Shown here: piece by piece, positions 46,180 through 59,253 of the stretch
Layout: each line of letters starts with the position of its first letter
Position numbering within the stretch: position 1 is the first letter of the stretch
NCBI RefSeq assembly: GCF_026151205.1
Contig: NC_087082.1
Coordinates: 14,727,365 to 14,791,364 of the forward strand
Length of the DNA stretch: 64,000 bases
Direction: 5' to 3'
DNA from: Bolinopsis microptera
Lineage: Eukaryota > Ctenophora > Tentaculata > Lobata > Bolinopsidae
Program-made: the position numbers and the translations under genes
Notes under the pieces: model-generated
Told to the model about the DNA's origin: nothing
Databases searched by the model: none
What the model saw: the letters and a program-made list of their open reading frames with translations, nothing else

Positions 46180-47313
46180 AAAACGTAAATTTTATAAGAA
46201 ATCGCATCAACAAAAAATCTTTGAATAGAGATCTACCAGATTTTCAAAGTACATGTAGTAACGAAAGATGGTAACCTCTTAAAAGCGGACACCAAACAGC
46301 TGCCAAACCAAAATTGCAGCAATTGCACTGTATTAATTTAAATAGTAATCTACATCAAAATTTATTAAATGTCAAGCTAAATTAGGCCTAGTTGTGCAAT
46401 TCGTCTCCAGATTTCAAAACAATCCTCGAATCAGTGTTTTCAAAACAATCCGGCGACATTCCGGCATTTTTATACTGAATTTTATCAAGTGAATCTCGGT
46501 ATATTTAAACTTAAAGTGATGAAAAGTTAAAAATGAAATAAAAGTTACAATGGGTAAATGCTATTGATCGATACACGATAATATTTTTTAAAGGACAAAA
46601 TCTATTATTTATTTTTTAGTAAATCAGGATGATTACTGATCATGTTTTCGGTGACAAAATTGAGTAGGATTCCGATTAAGCTGAAATCTTCGGAATTTTG
46701 CAAATACGCAAAAAAAAAACAATTCGAGAAACAAAGAGAAGCAGAAACTTACGCTGTATAAGTATTTCTATCTAGACAATATGCAATTAAAATGTTTGTC
46801 TGTCTGGCTAGACAAAAGTTCCGACTTATCTAGACCAGAAATCGAAGTGCGAGTTTTTGTTTTCGAATCGAATTTACAAGGAATTAAACAAGAATTAAAC
46901 AGGTATTAAACATCAAATGTTGGGATAGGTGATGTTGGCATTTAAAGAAATTAAAATGTTATGATGGGGCAAATTTGTATATAATTATAAGAGTTTTTGT
47001 CAATTCATGTGGATGCAATTGGTGAAATTGACCTCACTCAATAAAACGATCAGTTTAACGGATTCAACCTCATTACATTGACAACAACTCTAAATAAGGA
47101 TTGAGATTATGAAACTGCCTACCAGTAGAATAAAAATAAAATATTAACAATATTACCTAAGTAAGTGTAAGGTCAATCAGCATATCAAGAATGTACCTGC
47201 TTACTACTTACATAGTTTAAACATAGCGTATAGTATATATAGTATGTGGTGATGTAAGTATCACTAGGGCAGCGGCGTTGGCACCTCTTCCCCTCAGACA
47301 ATTTGGTGATCAT
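46180..47313. other. Intergenic, nothing recognised
   Basis: AT-rich. No exon-like ORF. Confidence 0.4.
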
Positions 47314-47418
47314 TTACTGGGCGGCGCTCAGCCTGTCATTCCGCCGAATCTCTATTCGGTTTTATGTTTCTATTCTCTATTATGTTTATGAACATTATAG
47401 CCTGGGGTCCCCAGGTAA
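47314..47418 (+). repeat. Retroelement-associated repeat, copy 1
   Basis: TTACTGGGCGGCGCTCAGCC to CCTGGGGTCCCCAGGTAA. It shares both ends with the copies at 48819-48907 and 63012-63090. It contains a 7-bp-arm palindrome. Confidence 0.85.
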
Positions 47419-48814
47419 GGTGATCATGAAAGGTCCATTTCAGCTAATGATCTTTTCGTGAGGATCATGGTTCTGGACATATTCTTAGCGTTATCTGTCA
47501 TTTTATTAGTATCTGACGAGATCTAGTTTACATTAGTGATGATTCAATGGTGAATGAGATTCTGACTTTGGTAATTGATTGGGCTACTAATAACGGGCTT
47601 AAATTAAATGCTAGCAAAACTAAATATATGATCTTTACAAATAAGAAAAATGAGGATATAAAAATCTACATGGGAGGTGAACGACTTAAGCAAAGTTATC
47701 ACGAAAAGTTTCTTGACGTGATCATTGATACCAAGCTAAATTGGGCCCACCACATTAGACATTTAGCCACTAAAGTATCTAGAAACGCGGGCATTCTCTA
47801 CAAACTCAAAGGCTCAGTACCTAACAAAGCACTCAAGTTGATATACAACAGCTTTGTTCAGTCTCACTTGTACTACTGCTGCACAGTTTGGGGAACAAGA
47901 TCGCTAAACTCCGTTAAAAGAGTTTTTTCGGCCCAGAAAAAGGGCATTCGCGCTGCAGACAACCAATACCACCGCTATTTTTATGACAAAGATCTGAACA
48001 GTACACCTTCACACACAAAGGAAATTTTCAATAAACTAGAAGTATTAGCTTTACCGAACGTGATAGCTAAATGTATATTATGCTTAATGCACAAAGTTTA
48101 TTCTAACACTGCACCACCAAATATTATAAGAATGTTCACTGTTTCAAACGTAAACGCACCTAGAAGAGAACCTGAGTTCTTTGCAGTACCATTTAACCGT
48201 TTATGTAATTCAGACAAGAGCATTTCTTACATTGGGCCTAAGTTATATAACAAAAGAGTCAACATTATTAACAAGGACATAAAATACGTCGCGACTTGCC
48301 TATACAAGACAAATTCCTAAATTCATTCAAGTCTACAGTCAGCAAGCATGTGCTTACTGCACAAGCACTTAACCCGGATGACAAGGACTGGAACAACTCA
48401 AATTTCGTACTTTTAGAAATTTAAATAATTTGGTACAACATACGTTGATCATAATAACGAGCAACAAAACTTTAAGTTTAACCTCATAACGAAAAATGAC
48501 TATCTTCGAGCATTTTTTACAATGCTATCGCTACCGCGCAATTTCACTGTCATTTACAACTCTTAAAAGATAAAAATATCACCGCGCATTCTTCAGACCC
48601 TGTGTCGCTGTTCTAAATGTATGTCAAGAGATAAGAGTTGTTTAAAATTCTTAATAGTACTATTTAAATTTGCTAATAGTGTAATCATATTTTATACATT
48701 ATTCATATTTTATACATTGTGTGCATATATTTATATTTGATTGTAATTAAAGATTTTAAGGCGTTAGTGCCGAGTAATGCCTTCGGGTAGTGCTCCTCAA
48801 TCAATCAATCAATC
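47314..48814 (+). mobile_element. Truncated non-LTR retrotransposon, reverse transcriptase 3' part
   Basis: Open from about 47520 to 48320: YISDDSMVNE (catalytic YxDD region, here I-S-D-D), NNGLKLNASKTKYMIF, KFLDVIIDTKLNW, SHLYYCCTVWG. This is the palm and thumb of a Jockey/CR1-like reverse transcriptase. Near 48290 the frame shifts, and the real end (KFLNSFKSTVSKHVL to NFVLLEI, stop at about 48421) follows in another frame. The 3' tail is (TCAA)n at 48796-48814. The 5' part, including the endonuclease and most of the reverse transcriptase, is missing, so it is inactive. Confidence 0.85.
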
Positions 48815-48818
48815 ATTT

Positions 48819-48907
48819 TTATTGGGCGGCGCTCAGCCTGCCATTTCGCCATATCTTCATCCGCCGTATCGCGTTTATGAACATAAAAGCCTGAGGTCCT
48901 CAGGTAA
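48819..48907 (+). repeat. Retroelement-associated repeat, copy 2
   Basis: It starts directly after the (TCAA)n tail: TTATTGGGCGGCGCTCAGCC to CCTGAGGTCCTCAGGTAA. The position suggests the 5' end of a second, head-to-tail element copy. Confidence 0.85.
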
Positions 48908-51689
48908 ATGAATTAGTGTTTTATTTTCATCCTTACCCTCTCTAGTCTCTACTCTATTCACATTGTTACAACAAGCAGACTGCTATCTAACAAGGCTAGT
49001 AACAAGTTGGTGGTCCACAATTTATTAATCTAAGACTGGAATTCCTACGCATACGGCATACCTGTGACCACTTAAAGTCGACTAAAATTATAATTTTAGT
49101 CTTATAAGACACCAACAGAGACTTGAACTAAAAATTGAAGTCTTACAAATCCGTGAGGACAGTTGACAGTTGTGTAAAGGAAGTATCTACTGTCTATCCC
49201 ATGAAACGCCAGTTACTGTCAATGTGTCTACTGTCTGTATATCCCTTAACTTTTGATCAGGGTTCAAGTAGTTTACTATGTTTCTTTTCCCTCTTAAAAC
49301 GTTGCTGGTCTTACTCTTAGTATGGAAGATATTTTAAAACAAAACCGGGGGTTGCTTCTTAGTCTGGTTTTGAATGATAAAAGATTGTCTCGCCATTAAT
49401 TAACAAATTGATTCTTCACTTATTAGCTAAATAGGTGATGAATGAAACTGCACTTCGCACATTTTCAGCTCCATCCTCTTCGTTAAACTTCGCTCTTATC
49501 TTCTGATGTTTAAAATCTCTTACTCATGGCTTGGTTGGTGTTTAGTCTCAACTCTGAAATCCATAGTCCATACCTATCTTGTTCCATCTAGAAACATCAC
49601 GTTGTCATAGTAATGAAGATGTGATGTGTCTGTATTATAATGAGATAAGAGGGGCGATGTCACTGTCACTCTTTAGAAAATAAGTAGCAGAGGCAAGTAA
49701 AATAAACGATTCTTAATTATCTGTCGTTCTAGTTTATTTTAGATTTTTGGTCGCAGTACTAGTAACCATGAGGCATGGCCGGTATTTGTAGATCAAAACA
49801 CTGACATGATAATTAAAAGGTATTTAGATCAATTCAAACAGTCAGTAAGAAGGTTGAAACCGGAATATTTTGATTTTATAGTCTGCAAATGTGGCTTTCC
49901 CATTCTTATGCGATTAATTAAATAAATCTCATATCATCACATCAAATTTTGCAAGCCGTGAATAAATGGTGTTATGCTATGGGATGTTCAATCCTGAGTA
50001 TTTTGCCTCTCTTCGATTTTTGATCTGTCTAATGTCATCCTCTCCTCTGACAATAGATGAGTTAGACTTAAAGGGTAGCTGCGTGCTCGAATGATTGCAT
50101 CTCCATAACTTTATTTCTTCTCCTTCCTTCTCAACCATTCGATGCTAATCTCTCTTCCACCCATAACGCATGAACATTGAACATCTGTATTCTGTATTTC
50201 GGTAAACAGTTCCTATCAGTGACTGCACCAACACCACTAATACAGGCTGCAGGCAGCAAGCTGTATAGTGGTGTTGGCTCCACACTGTCTACAAATCCAA
50301 GAAGACAGGAGACATCTGGTGGTAATTGGTAGAGTCTGTCTTAAATGCTTCTAGTCAAGGTGAGCGTTGTGTGATTAAAGCTGGTCATTGTCCGTTACAA
50401 TGGAACAGTTAGACGTGAAGTGTGAACACAAGTTTTGCCGTTTTCCGACAATTGTGTCCCATTTTTTATTTGGATGTTTATCCAAACTTGTTTTTTAGTC
50501 GAGAACTATCACTGAGAACCATCAGAAACCATTGTTTAAAAACAATTGCCGACCACCAGGAAGAAGGAACCATTCCCCTGGTATGCCGAAATTGGCCAAA
50601 CTGTTTTTCTTTAAAAAGGTGCTTCATAACGGCAAAGATTTAATTTCTTATTACAACCCCGATTTACCGTACAGTTTGGGGGAAAGGGAAATAGTACGGT
50701 CAATCAGGGTGCACGGTAAATCGAGGTTTTGATTTATGGGTTGACAAGCACTCTACTGAAGAATAAATAGGTAAAGTAAACAGCCTGACAAGTTTGCTTG
50801 ACATCAGGGTCCTTCATTTCTAAGCTGTATAATGGTAAGGCCAAGGCCCAAGGGATTAGGTGATACCAAGCTACAAATTTAACATTTTATAAAAACGTTG
50901 GGGGAGGGAGGGTACGGTAAACCGGGGTACGGTTAATCAAGGTAGTAAATCGGGGTTTACTGTTAACTGTACTAAATGTTTTTCTCTTTTAGAGCCATTT
51001 GGAATAACCCGTTAGTCTGGTTGAGGTTTTAGTCTGAGCTCCAATTATTTTAATCGTCTGAAAACAGCACATTTTACATATTGATGGGGGTGTTTTTAAT
51101 TCAATTTTCGTTTTGGTTATTCGATGTTAATTAATATAATGTAAAACCGTAAAACGGCTGTTTAAATAAACATCAATAAATGTTAATAAAGTATGTTAAT
51201 GAATTTGTGTTCATTTGTGTTAAATATTGCTTGTTTGTGTTAATAGATTTTAATAAATGTGTGACGATTATTTCAAGTTTAACGGTTCAACTCTATCTTT
51301 TTAACAACAGTGTTATTGTTCCTCTTACACCGCAGTATCCGCTCAATATTAGCTAATTCGTACTGATATCTTATTGGCACTAGATTATGTTAGTTTTGTG
51401 TACCATGTAACTCACTTCAAAGAGAAAGATCGTACTGAGTACTGATACTCTGGTAACGTATAAGTTATCAGAGTATAAAAGCAACCCGTATAACCCTAAA
51501 ATGGTGTCAAGACTCAAGAGACTAAAATAATTATTACCTATTTAATTCGCGTTTTTGACACCACTTGGGGGTCCAAATTTTGGGCTCTAAAACTCCTATT
51601 CCTTGGCCAATTTTTTATTTTTTCATGCTGATTTGAAGGCCATTAAAGCATTTGACCCAATCAAAAAAGTTTCAGTTGTATATCTTTTA
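48908..51689. other. Intergenic, no gene seen
   Basis: ORFs of 60-73 codons at 49135-49320 and 50422-50732 have no recognisable motif. Repeated GGTAAATCGGGG/GGTACGGTAAAC motifs occur at about 50660-50730 and 50920-50960. Confidence 0.4.
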
Positions 51690-51787
51690 CGGTTTTTGCG
51701 GAATGTCGCGTTAAAGTTGATGCCGTGGTGTCAGTAAAATGGCACGGATAAACACATCCATATATATCGTCTCGCTTTATATATAGT
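51690..51787 (+). repeat. Dispersed repeat, inverted partner of 55147-55255
   Basis: It contains GCGTTAAAGTTGATG, GTCAGTAAAATGG and GTCTCGCTTTATATA. The reverse complement of all three occurs in the same order near 55.2 kb. Confidence 0.8.
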
Positions 51788-54700
51788 AAGATTATAAGTG
51801 GTACGACACGTTATTTTTCGGAAGCTTTCAAATAACTTTTGTTAATCGTATTTACGATTTTAAAAGTATTCTCTATTTTTTCTAATTCTTTTGTATTCCT
51901 CTTTTGCTATCATATTTTTGCTTGGTCAGATTGGTTGTAAAGGCTTTTGAAGTTACCTGGCTATCTCATTTTAGAGGTTGTGGCGCACTGTTCGCCACAA
52001 TTATAGATATCGCACTTCCCACTAATTTTAATGAGAGAAATCAAGTCAAGTGAATTTAGCAAAAGCAATGCTGGATAACATTCTTAAGAACTTAAAGTGA
52101 AGTAAATACTTCAGGGCCAAAGCCCACGGCGTCGACTATCTGTAAAAAAGGAGTGCCACAACATTTAGGGTAGCAAAAAAAGGTTTGACGTCACTTATTA
52201 ACGAGAACAATTGATGACAGATTGACGTGAGATTGATGTGAGATGAAAGGTGTGAGGCACACAATTTAAGTGAAAAAGTTACATCAACAGAAGACAAGAG
52301 AGATCAAATCTGCTTTACATTTTATTATTTTTATATTACTATTATATTTTTTTATTACTATTATATATTTATTACTTTTATGTGTGAAAATTACCGCTTC
52401 AAACCCAGAACAGTCAGTAAATTTAATGCTTGTTACTTGAAAAGTTTGAGAACTTTTAAAAAAACTGACTCTGGTCTTTTAACTTTATATGAACTATAAG
52501 TATAGAATATAGATATGACCTATGTTTTGCATTTCCAAGTTATGTCATGATGAATAACACTTATATTTTGCAAAAAATATTCGCAAATATTATTGAAAAC
52601 TTTTCAGCTTTCACGGGGCCTTTGCGTATCCTCACAAAAATGCGTTGAAATAGTTTGCTAACTCAAAGATGAAGATCGAGTATCTGAGGAGCATTTTTTA
52701 ACGCACATTAAATTCAAATATTTTAGAAAATGCTGGAATAACCCTGCCAGAGCATATTCCCATCCTAATTATCACATGAACTACAGAAGAGGTGCGACAT
52801 TTCTTTCTCAGGCCTTACTCTCTATTTTCTTAGACAACTCCCATACCCTCCAGTTCTCAATTAACTCCTCATATTGTTCAATGTTTTCTAGATGCCGGCA
52901 CAATATTATTAGGTTATTATTACGTCCACATCACCTCGACAACATGTGCACTAGACCGCGCCCAGGCTGCCAGTCTGTTGCCAGGTTGCTTGTTCTTTGC
53001 CAGGTTGCCAGTCCGTTGTCTGCACAATAAGCAGCCGCTTTTTAGGCCGCGTGACGTCCAACTGCCCATCTTTTCTACTTTTTTAGTGTCGGGAGATGCC
53101 TTCTTTTGTTGAACAGTTCCGTCTTACTACCATCCATATTACAGGTCTCACAGATGATTTAATCGGTTATAAACTATAAAACACTTTCCGTCCCGATTAA
53201 CCATATTTGATATTTTGTTTTTTGACATTGTAAAATTTTCACATTCACGGTTAAAAATGTCTTAATTTTTGGCACTATCCAAGAAGCCCGACACATGTCC
53301 GTGAAGTTCCAGCGGAAATCTAGCACTATGGCGCTATCACGGTTACTGTAAAAGGTTATTTTAGGAAGCTATCATAACTGCTTCCCACAGAAAGTACTGG
53401 AGAATGCTCGACAATTTATATTTGAGATGAAGACTGAAGACTGAAGAGTGATCGTAGTTTTGGCGCATTTTGTTGTCTCCTCTACTGAGCCACTACGTCA
53501 ACAAACGTCCATATGGTCACTTATTTTTATTCTCTAGATCCTATTTTGTGACTTATACAGATTGGGGTAAAACAGCCTAGTTTGACTGTAGTACGATTAA
53601 AGCATATTTAGATTGTAAGGGCATCGGCGGAGCGTACCTATGAGTATGTGCTTTTCTTTAAAGAAGGAGGAAAAAAAGTTTTTTGCCACCCCCTACAGCA
53701 TTTTGCCGCCCACAGACGTGTTTTTGTTTCCGTTTTGTTGTTTAGTTATTGAACATGCCGTTTAACAACCAATTGAACCTGATGATGTGTCTAGTTTGGA
53801 CATAGTAGGTTGAACTGATTGCACTGTGATACTGTTTGCAGGGGTAACACCTTTAGTGATTATATTATCTGTTCATAAAGTTATTATTTCCACTATTTGT
53901 TATTTCCTTACTAAGTTGCTACCTATTTTTCCACATTGTTGTTAAATCAATATTATATATAACTAATAGTAATACTCGATTAAAATCATGAAAGTTAGAT
54001 TTTGATGACACAGAAGCCTTGCTAGGGTTATTTTAGTCATGGCTTTATTTGTTGAACATTCTCCTTAAATCGTTCCCAAAGAAGGAGTTATAATATTTGT
54101 AGAGGATTTTAAATCTTATTTGAGAAAATTGCGGTAAAATCGGTTTATATCGGCTTTTTGTGGTAGACTTGGAAATTCTCCTGCTTTTGTAGACTCTAAG
54201 GTACTGTTAGGTGAATGAATATTTGTTGGAAAAATAAAGCGAGTCAGGAAGACCTCAAAAGGGGTATGAAATGTTTGCAATGGCCAGAAATATCAAGTAT
54301 GTGCCACTTGTAAAGCATCGCATGCTCTAGAATACTTATTTTAAGAGATTTTTAAGCTTTTTAAACTTACCCACCCACCAGTATATCTAAATTTATTATA
54401 ACTTGAACTGGGATATTTTGCTTTCCATGCCAATTAAATTGACTGAGTTTAGTAAAAATATCTCAGGACATGTTGACTATAATTACACGTGAATCCACGT
54501 CTGGAGAAAGTTGAAATAATCCCAGATATTTTCACCAGGTCTGAAAGTGGGGGGTGTTGATTGGTCCGGAATGTTCTGCACTCTAAACATGAGAATGTCC
54601 CACAACACCCTCCACAACTGTAAAGCTTCTCTTTGCTTGCGGTTAAAGCTGCTTCTAAAGCTGTAGCTAAAGCTTCTAAAGCAGCTGCTTCCCCTAACAA

Positions 54701-55146
54701 GGCTTAACAAGCAGCTAAATAATAAATGTCTCACTGTATGTTTGGTAAGTAGGCTGACACATACTCAGGAGGCGTTTGATGACAGAGAAAGTAAATATTA
54801 GAGGAGGTAAATAATTGGTTAGAGACAGGGGTCGCTGACAGCAGCAGTTGGAGGAAAAGACTATTTTCTGGGGAATCGCTCGACCATGTCAGCCAGATGA
54901 CAAGAGTGTCAAATTTATTCGACACTTTATGCAAAACGTTTTTGCCAAAAACGGGAATAACTCAAGAAATAGCACAATAACTTTGTAAGGGTTTCGCACG
55001 TAATTTGCTCTCAAAATTTTACTTCTGCTCCTTTTGAAAGTGAACTTTTTGTTATTTTCTTTTTACCTTTATATCTAACTAGTTTCAAATGCAACACATT
55101 GACCGTCACATTTATAATATCGCCATCTTATGCACTGAATTTCTTA
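51788..55146. other. Region between inverted repeat copies, no gene seen
   Basis: AT-rich. The minus-strand ORFs at 54449-54734 and 54731-54934 and the plus-strand ORF at 52776-53030 show no domain. A repeat CCAGGTTGCYTGTTCTTTGC lies near 52979-53010. The region could be the body of a degenerate transposon. Confidence 0.35.
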
Positions 55147-55255
55147 CTCTATATAAAGCGAGACAATATATTTATATATATATATATCTGATACCATTTT
55201 ACTAACACCAAGACATCAACTTTAACGCGAATTTCTGCGAAACCCATTAGAGATA
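55147..55255 (-). repeat. Dispersed repeat, inverted partner of 51690-51787
   Basis: The minus strand carries GCGTTAAAGTTGATG and GTCTCGCTTTATATA as in the left copy. An (AT)n run separates parts of it. Confidence 0.8.
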
Positions 55256-55264
55256 TATAATAAC

Positions 55265-55401
55265 ATAAACCCGCCACGCAAAGGGTTTATATAACAGATC
55301 ATCCCGCGCTAGCGGGATGATCTGATAAACACATACGAGTGCGCGCAGCGCACGAGTTTTGTGTTAATATGTAATCCCGAAGCGCCAGCTGAGGGATTAC
55401 A
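55265..55401. repeat. Four consecutive, different hairpins
   Basis: (1) 55265-55290, ATAAACCC/GGGTTTAT, 8-bp stem. (2) 55295-55324, CAGATCATCCCGC/GCGGGATGATCTG, 13-bp perfect stem with 4-nt loop. (3) 55328-55365, outer AACACA/TGTGTT and inner GTGCGC/GCGCAC. (4) 55370-55401, TGTAATCCC/GGGATTACA, 9-bp stem. Further GC-rich motifs lie at 55935-56045. Confidence 0.85.
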
Positions 55402-56990
55402 TTTATTTAGCCCTGAGCGTGAAGTGTTTATGGATTATAATTATCTCCGGCGATTTCGACAAGGGATTTATACTTTAGAAGAGAGTGATAAAATTGGAAA
55501 GCAGTTCATCAATCTGAATGTCAAACCGATCTGTCATAGTGGAGCAATAGCTTGAACGTTAGCAGGAACAAGAGCTGGAAGGAGAGCAAGCAAAACAATA
55601 CTATTTTTAGGGCACGGACAAGGGTAGCTGGCTAGTCGCCAACTTCTCACGCCACGCGTTGGAGAAATTCCAAGAATTAGCTGCTTTGGCAACGTTCCCA
55701 GGAATTTGCGTGTAAAAGAAGTGGACGGTTACGATGTTTCATATCACGTGGTGCGCTTTCGTGTCACGTGGTATAGACTCGGCGTATGCTATTGGTGGCA
55801 CGTGGTACGCACGTGACGCGCCCACGTGATCGCGCGTCTAACTGTTCTACTATTATCGAGTTCTAATCAGCAGTATCATTGATTATTGTAAGTCGAAGAA
55901 TTGAATGATAAACATCAGTTACGACTAAAAAGCGGGCCGGGTTTATACAAATTTCCGGGGCGGGATGATATCACCTTGAGATGTTTATCTAACAGCGGGC
56001 CGGGCTGAGTGATAATATGATCCCGCGTCGAAATCCCGGAGATATTTATAATCTAAACGTTGTTGGCTGGGTCAAATGCTTTTATGCCAGTATACCAACC
56101 TTTTTACCAGTATAAAGAAAGAACATTTTCGAAATCACAAAATAACAATTATTGTTGTCTCCCTCCACCACTTTAGGGTTAGACGGGTTCCTGCTAGTGT
56201 TTCTTCCTGATCAGCCGCCGATTAATATTTTACAAGGAAAATTGTAAAACAAAAAAGCAATAAAGTGTTAATTTTTCACCTATCAAAATAGAGATATTTA
56301 AATTGTTAAAGCCGTTGAAGGGCATATTGTTACAAGTCCTAGTTTAGTATTTGATGATTTTTCAGAAGACCTGAACTAGGTGAAGTAGCCCAGATCAATG
56401 TTTTACCGATGAGGAATTCAGCAGAGTGATGAGTAGACCAGTGCCCTGATGAAGGAATGTGAACACCGTTACAGGCAATACCTACCAGGGTAACCCAGAC
56501 CAATACTTGGCTGTCATAACGAGCCGAACAACCTTGACACACCATGAGCAGCCTCGAACAATCTTGACACAAAACTCTTACAGACTTGGAACAATATTTA
56601 ACAATATTGACACATAAAACTCACAGACTTGGACCAGGATCACGAGAAACCTAAAAAAGCTCATCCCCGGCTACCTGTGCTATTTTTAACTACATTTTCT
56701 GAGTCAGCAGGTTTGTGCAGAAATTTCAGAAAACACTGTCAAAGTGTTGACTTTCAACACAATTGTGAAGCATGAATTATTTGACTCGCTAAGATGTTGT
56801 CACTTTTTGAACCTTTCATTACGAAAGAACTAGTGCAATTGATAATAACTGTTTGTAAGGCGTAACTTTTAGAATACTAATTTTAACGTAGTATATCAAA
56901 GCGCGATTTGACTTTTTGAGTTGTTATGTTCGTAAGTAATATCCAACTACAGCCGTCATAAGAACCGTCATAACAGAGTCTGAACTGGGC
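55402..56990. other. Intergenic, no gene called
   Basis: A 64-codon ORF overlaps hairpin 4 (55361-55555) with no known motif. At 55745-55830 there are five CACGTG sites in 90 bp. The rest shows nothing recognisable. Confidence 0.4.
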
Positions 56991-56998
56991 CACTGGGC

Positions 56999-57066
56999 CA
57001 TTGGCGGTGCTATTGGCGGTGCTATTGGCGGTGCTATTGGCGGTGCTATTGGCGGTGCTCTTGGCG
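56999..57066. repeat. 12-bp tandem repeat, about 5.5 copies
   Basis: The unit is ATTGGCGGTGCT. Confidence 0.95.
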
Positions 57067-57244
57067 CCATTATATTATAGCAACCCCATGTACCAGGTTC
57101 CCACACCATATTGATATTACAAACTGTACCTGTATGGTACAAATACAAGTGTTAATGCTTAATTCATGTAGTGGTGCAATGTGGGTGACAGTATTGAAGT
57201 GAACGCGCAATGGTGACAACCTCCAGCAGGGCCATGAACCTCGG

Positions 57245-59010
57245 CCTGAACCCGATGACAACCCCGAACAGAACCCTGAACCTACCCCCAACCTGACGAC
57301 AACCCCAAAAAGAACCCTGAACCTACCCCCAACCTGGTGACAACCCCAAACAGAACCCTGAACCTACCCCCCAACCTGGTGACAACCCCAAACAGAACCC
57401 TGAACCTACCCCCAACCTGGTGAAAACCCCGAACAGAACCCTGAACCTGGCCCACAACCTGACGACAACCCCGAACAGGACCCTGAACCTTTGAACCTAC
57501 CCCCAACCTGGCGACAACCCCGAACAGAACCCTGAACCTGGCCCCCAACCTGGCGACAACCCCGAACAGAACCCTGAACCTACCCCAACCTGGTGACAAC
57601 CCCAAACAGAACCCTGAACCTACCCCCAACCTGGTGACAACCCCGAACAGAACCCTGAACCTACCCCAACCTGGCGACAACCCCGAACAGAACCCTGAAC
57701 CTACCCCCAACCTGGTGACAACCCCGAACAGAACCCTGAACCTACCCCAACCTGGTGACAACCCCGAACAGAACCCTGAACCTGGCCCCCAACCTGGTGA
57801 CAACCCCGAACAGAACCCTGAACCTGGTCAGTGGTCCCCCAACCTGGCGACAACCCCGAACAGAGCCTTGAACCTAGTCCCCAACCTGGTGACAACCCCG
57901 AACAGAACCCTGAACCTACCCCCAACCTGGTGACAACCCCGAACAGAACCCTGAACCTACCCCCAACCTGGTGACAACCCCGAACAGAACCCTGAACCTA
58001 CCCCTAACCTGGCGACAACCCCGAACAGAACCCTGAACCTACCCCCAACCTGGCGACAACCCCGAAAATAACCCTGAACCTGGCCCTCAACCTGGTGACA
58101 ACCCCGAACAGAACCCTGAACCTGGCCCCCAACCTGGTGACAACCCCGAGCAGAACCCTGAACCTACCCCCAACCTGGCGACAACCCCGAACAGAACCCT
58201 GAACCTGGCCCCCAACCTGGCGACAACCCCGAACAGAACCCTGAACCTACCCCCAACCTGGCGACAACCCCGAACAGAACCCTGAACCTGGCCCCCAACC
58301 TGGTGACAACCCCCAACAGAACCCTGAACCTACTCCCAACCTGGCGACAACCCCGAACAGAACCCTGAACCTGGCCCCCAACCTGGCGACAACCCCGAGC
58401 AGAACCCTGAACCTACCCCCAACCTGGCGACAACCCCGAACAGAACCCTGAACCTGGCCCCCAACCTGGTGACAACCCCGAGCAGAACCCTGAACCTACC
58501 CCCAACCTGGCGACAACCCCGAACAGAACCCTGAACCTGGCCCCCAACCTGGCGACAACCCCGAACAGAACCCTGAACCTACCCCCAACCTGGTGACAAC
58601 CCCGAACAGAACCCTGAACCTGGCCCCCAACCTGGTGACAACCCCGAACAGAACCCTGAACCTGGTCAGTGGTCCCCCAACCTGGCGACAACCCCGAACA
58701 GAGCCTTGAACCTAGTCCCCAACCTGGTGACAACCCCGAACAGAACCCTGAACCTACCCCCAACCTGGTGACAACCCCGAACAGAACCCTGAACCTACCC
58801 CCAACCTGGTGACAACCCCGAACAGAACCCTGAACCTACCCCCAACCTGGTGACAACCCCGAACAGAACCCTGAACCTACCCCCAACCTGGCGACAACCC
58901 CGAACAGAACCCTGAACCTACCCCCAACCTGGTGACAACCCCGAACAGAACCCTGAACCTACCCCCAACCTGGCGACAACCCCGAACAGAACCCTGAACC
59001 TATGTCCGAA
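57245..59010. repeat. Pro-rich minisatellite, 41/42-bp units, about 43 copies
   Basis: The unit is CCTGGTGACAACCCCGAACA plus GAACCCTGAACC and either TACCCCCAA (41 bp) or TGGCCCCCAA (42 bp). Mixed lengths break every reading frame, so the array as a whole is not coding. A 42-bp unit read alone would give PGDNPEQNPEPGPQ. A rare variant (GGTCAGTGGTCCCC, then GAGCCTTGAACCTAGTCCCC) occurs at 57821-57890 and 58661-58730, giving an 840-bp higher-order period. Confidence 0.95.
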
Positions 59011-59253
59011 CCTGCGACAACTATTCGACCTGGCAGCATGGTTATATTCCTTCGTCCCTTATAAGAGTTCATTCACTGCATACTTGCAGGAATTAGACGC
59101 TAGATAGAGTAGGGTCGTCTCATTTTACTACAGTTTTCTATCATTCATTATATTGTGCAGTAGTATTCTTGCTATATAACATTGTTTCGATAAATTTTTG
59201 CTCGGATTAGTCTGTTGTTAATTGATTTTTTCAAGTTAAGAAACTTTTAAAAT

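Noticed and set aside
57070-58763. Minus-strand Gly/Phe-rich and plus-strand Pro/Asn-rich ORFs
   Set aside because: The mixed 41/42-bp unit lengths break the frame and no reading is open across the array.
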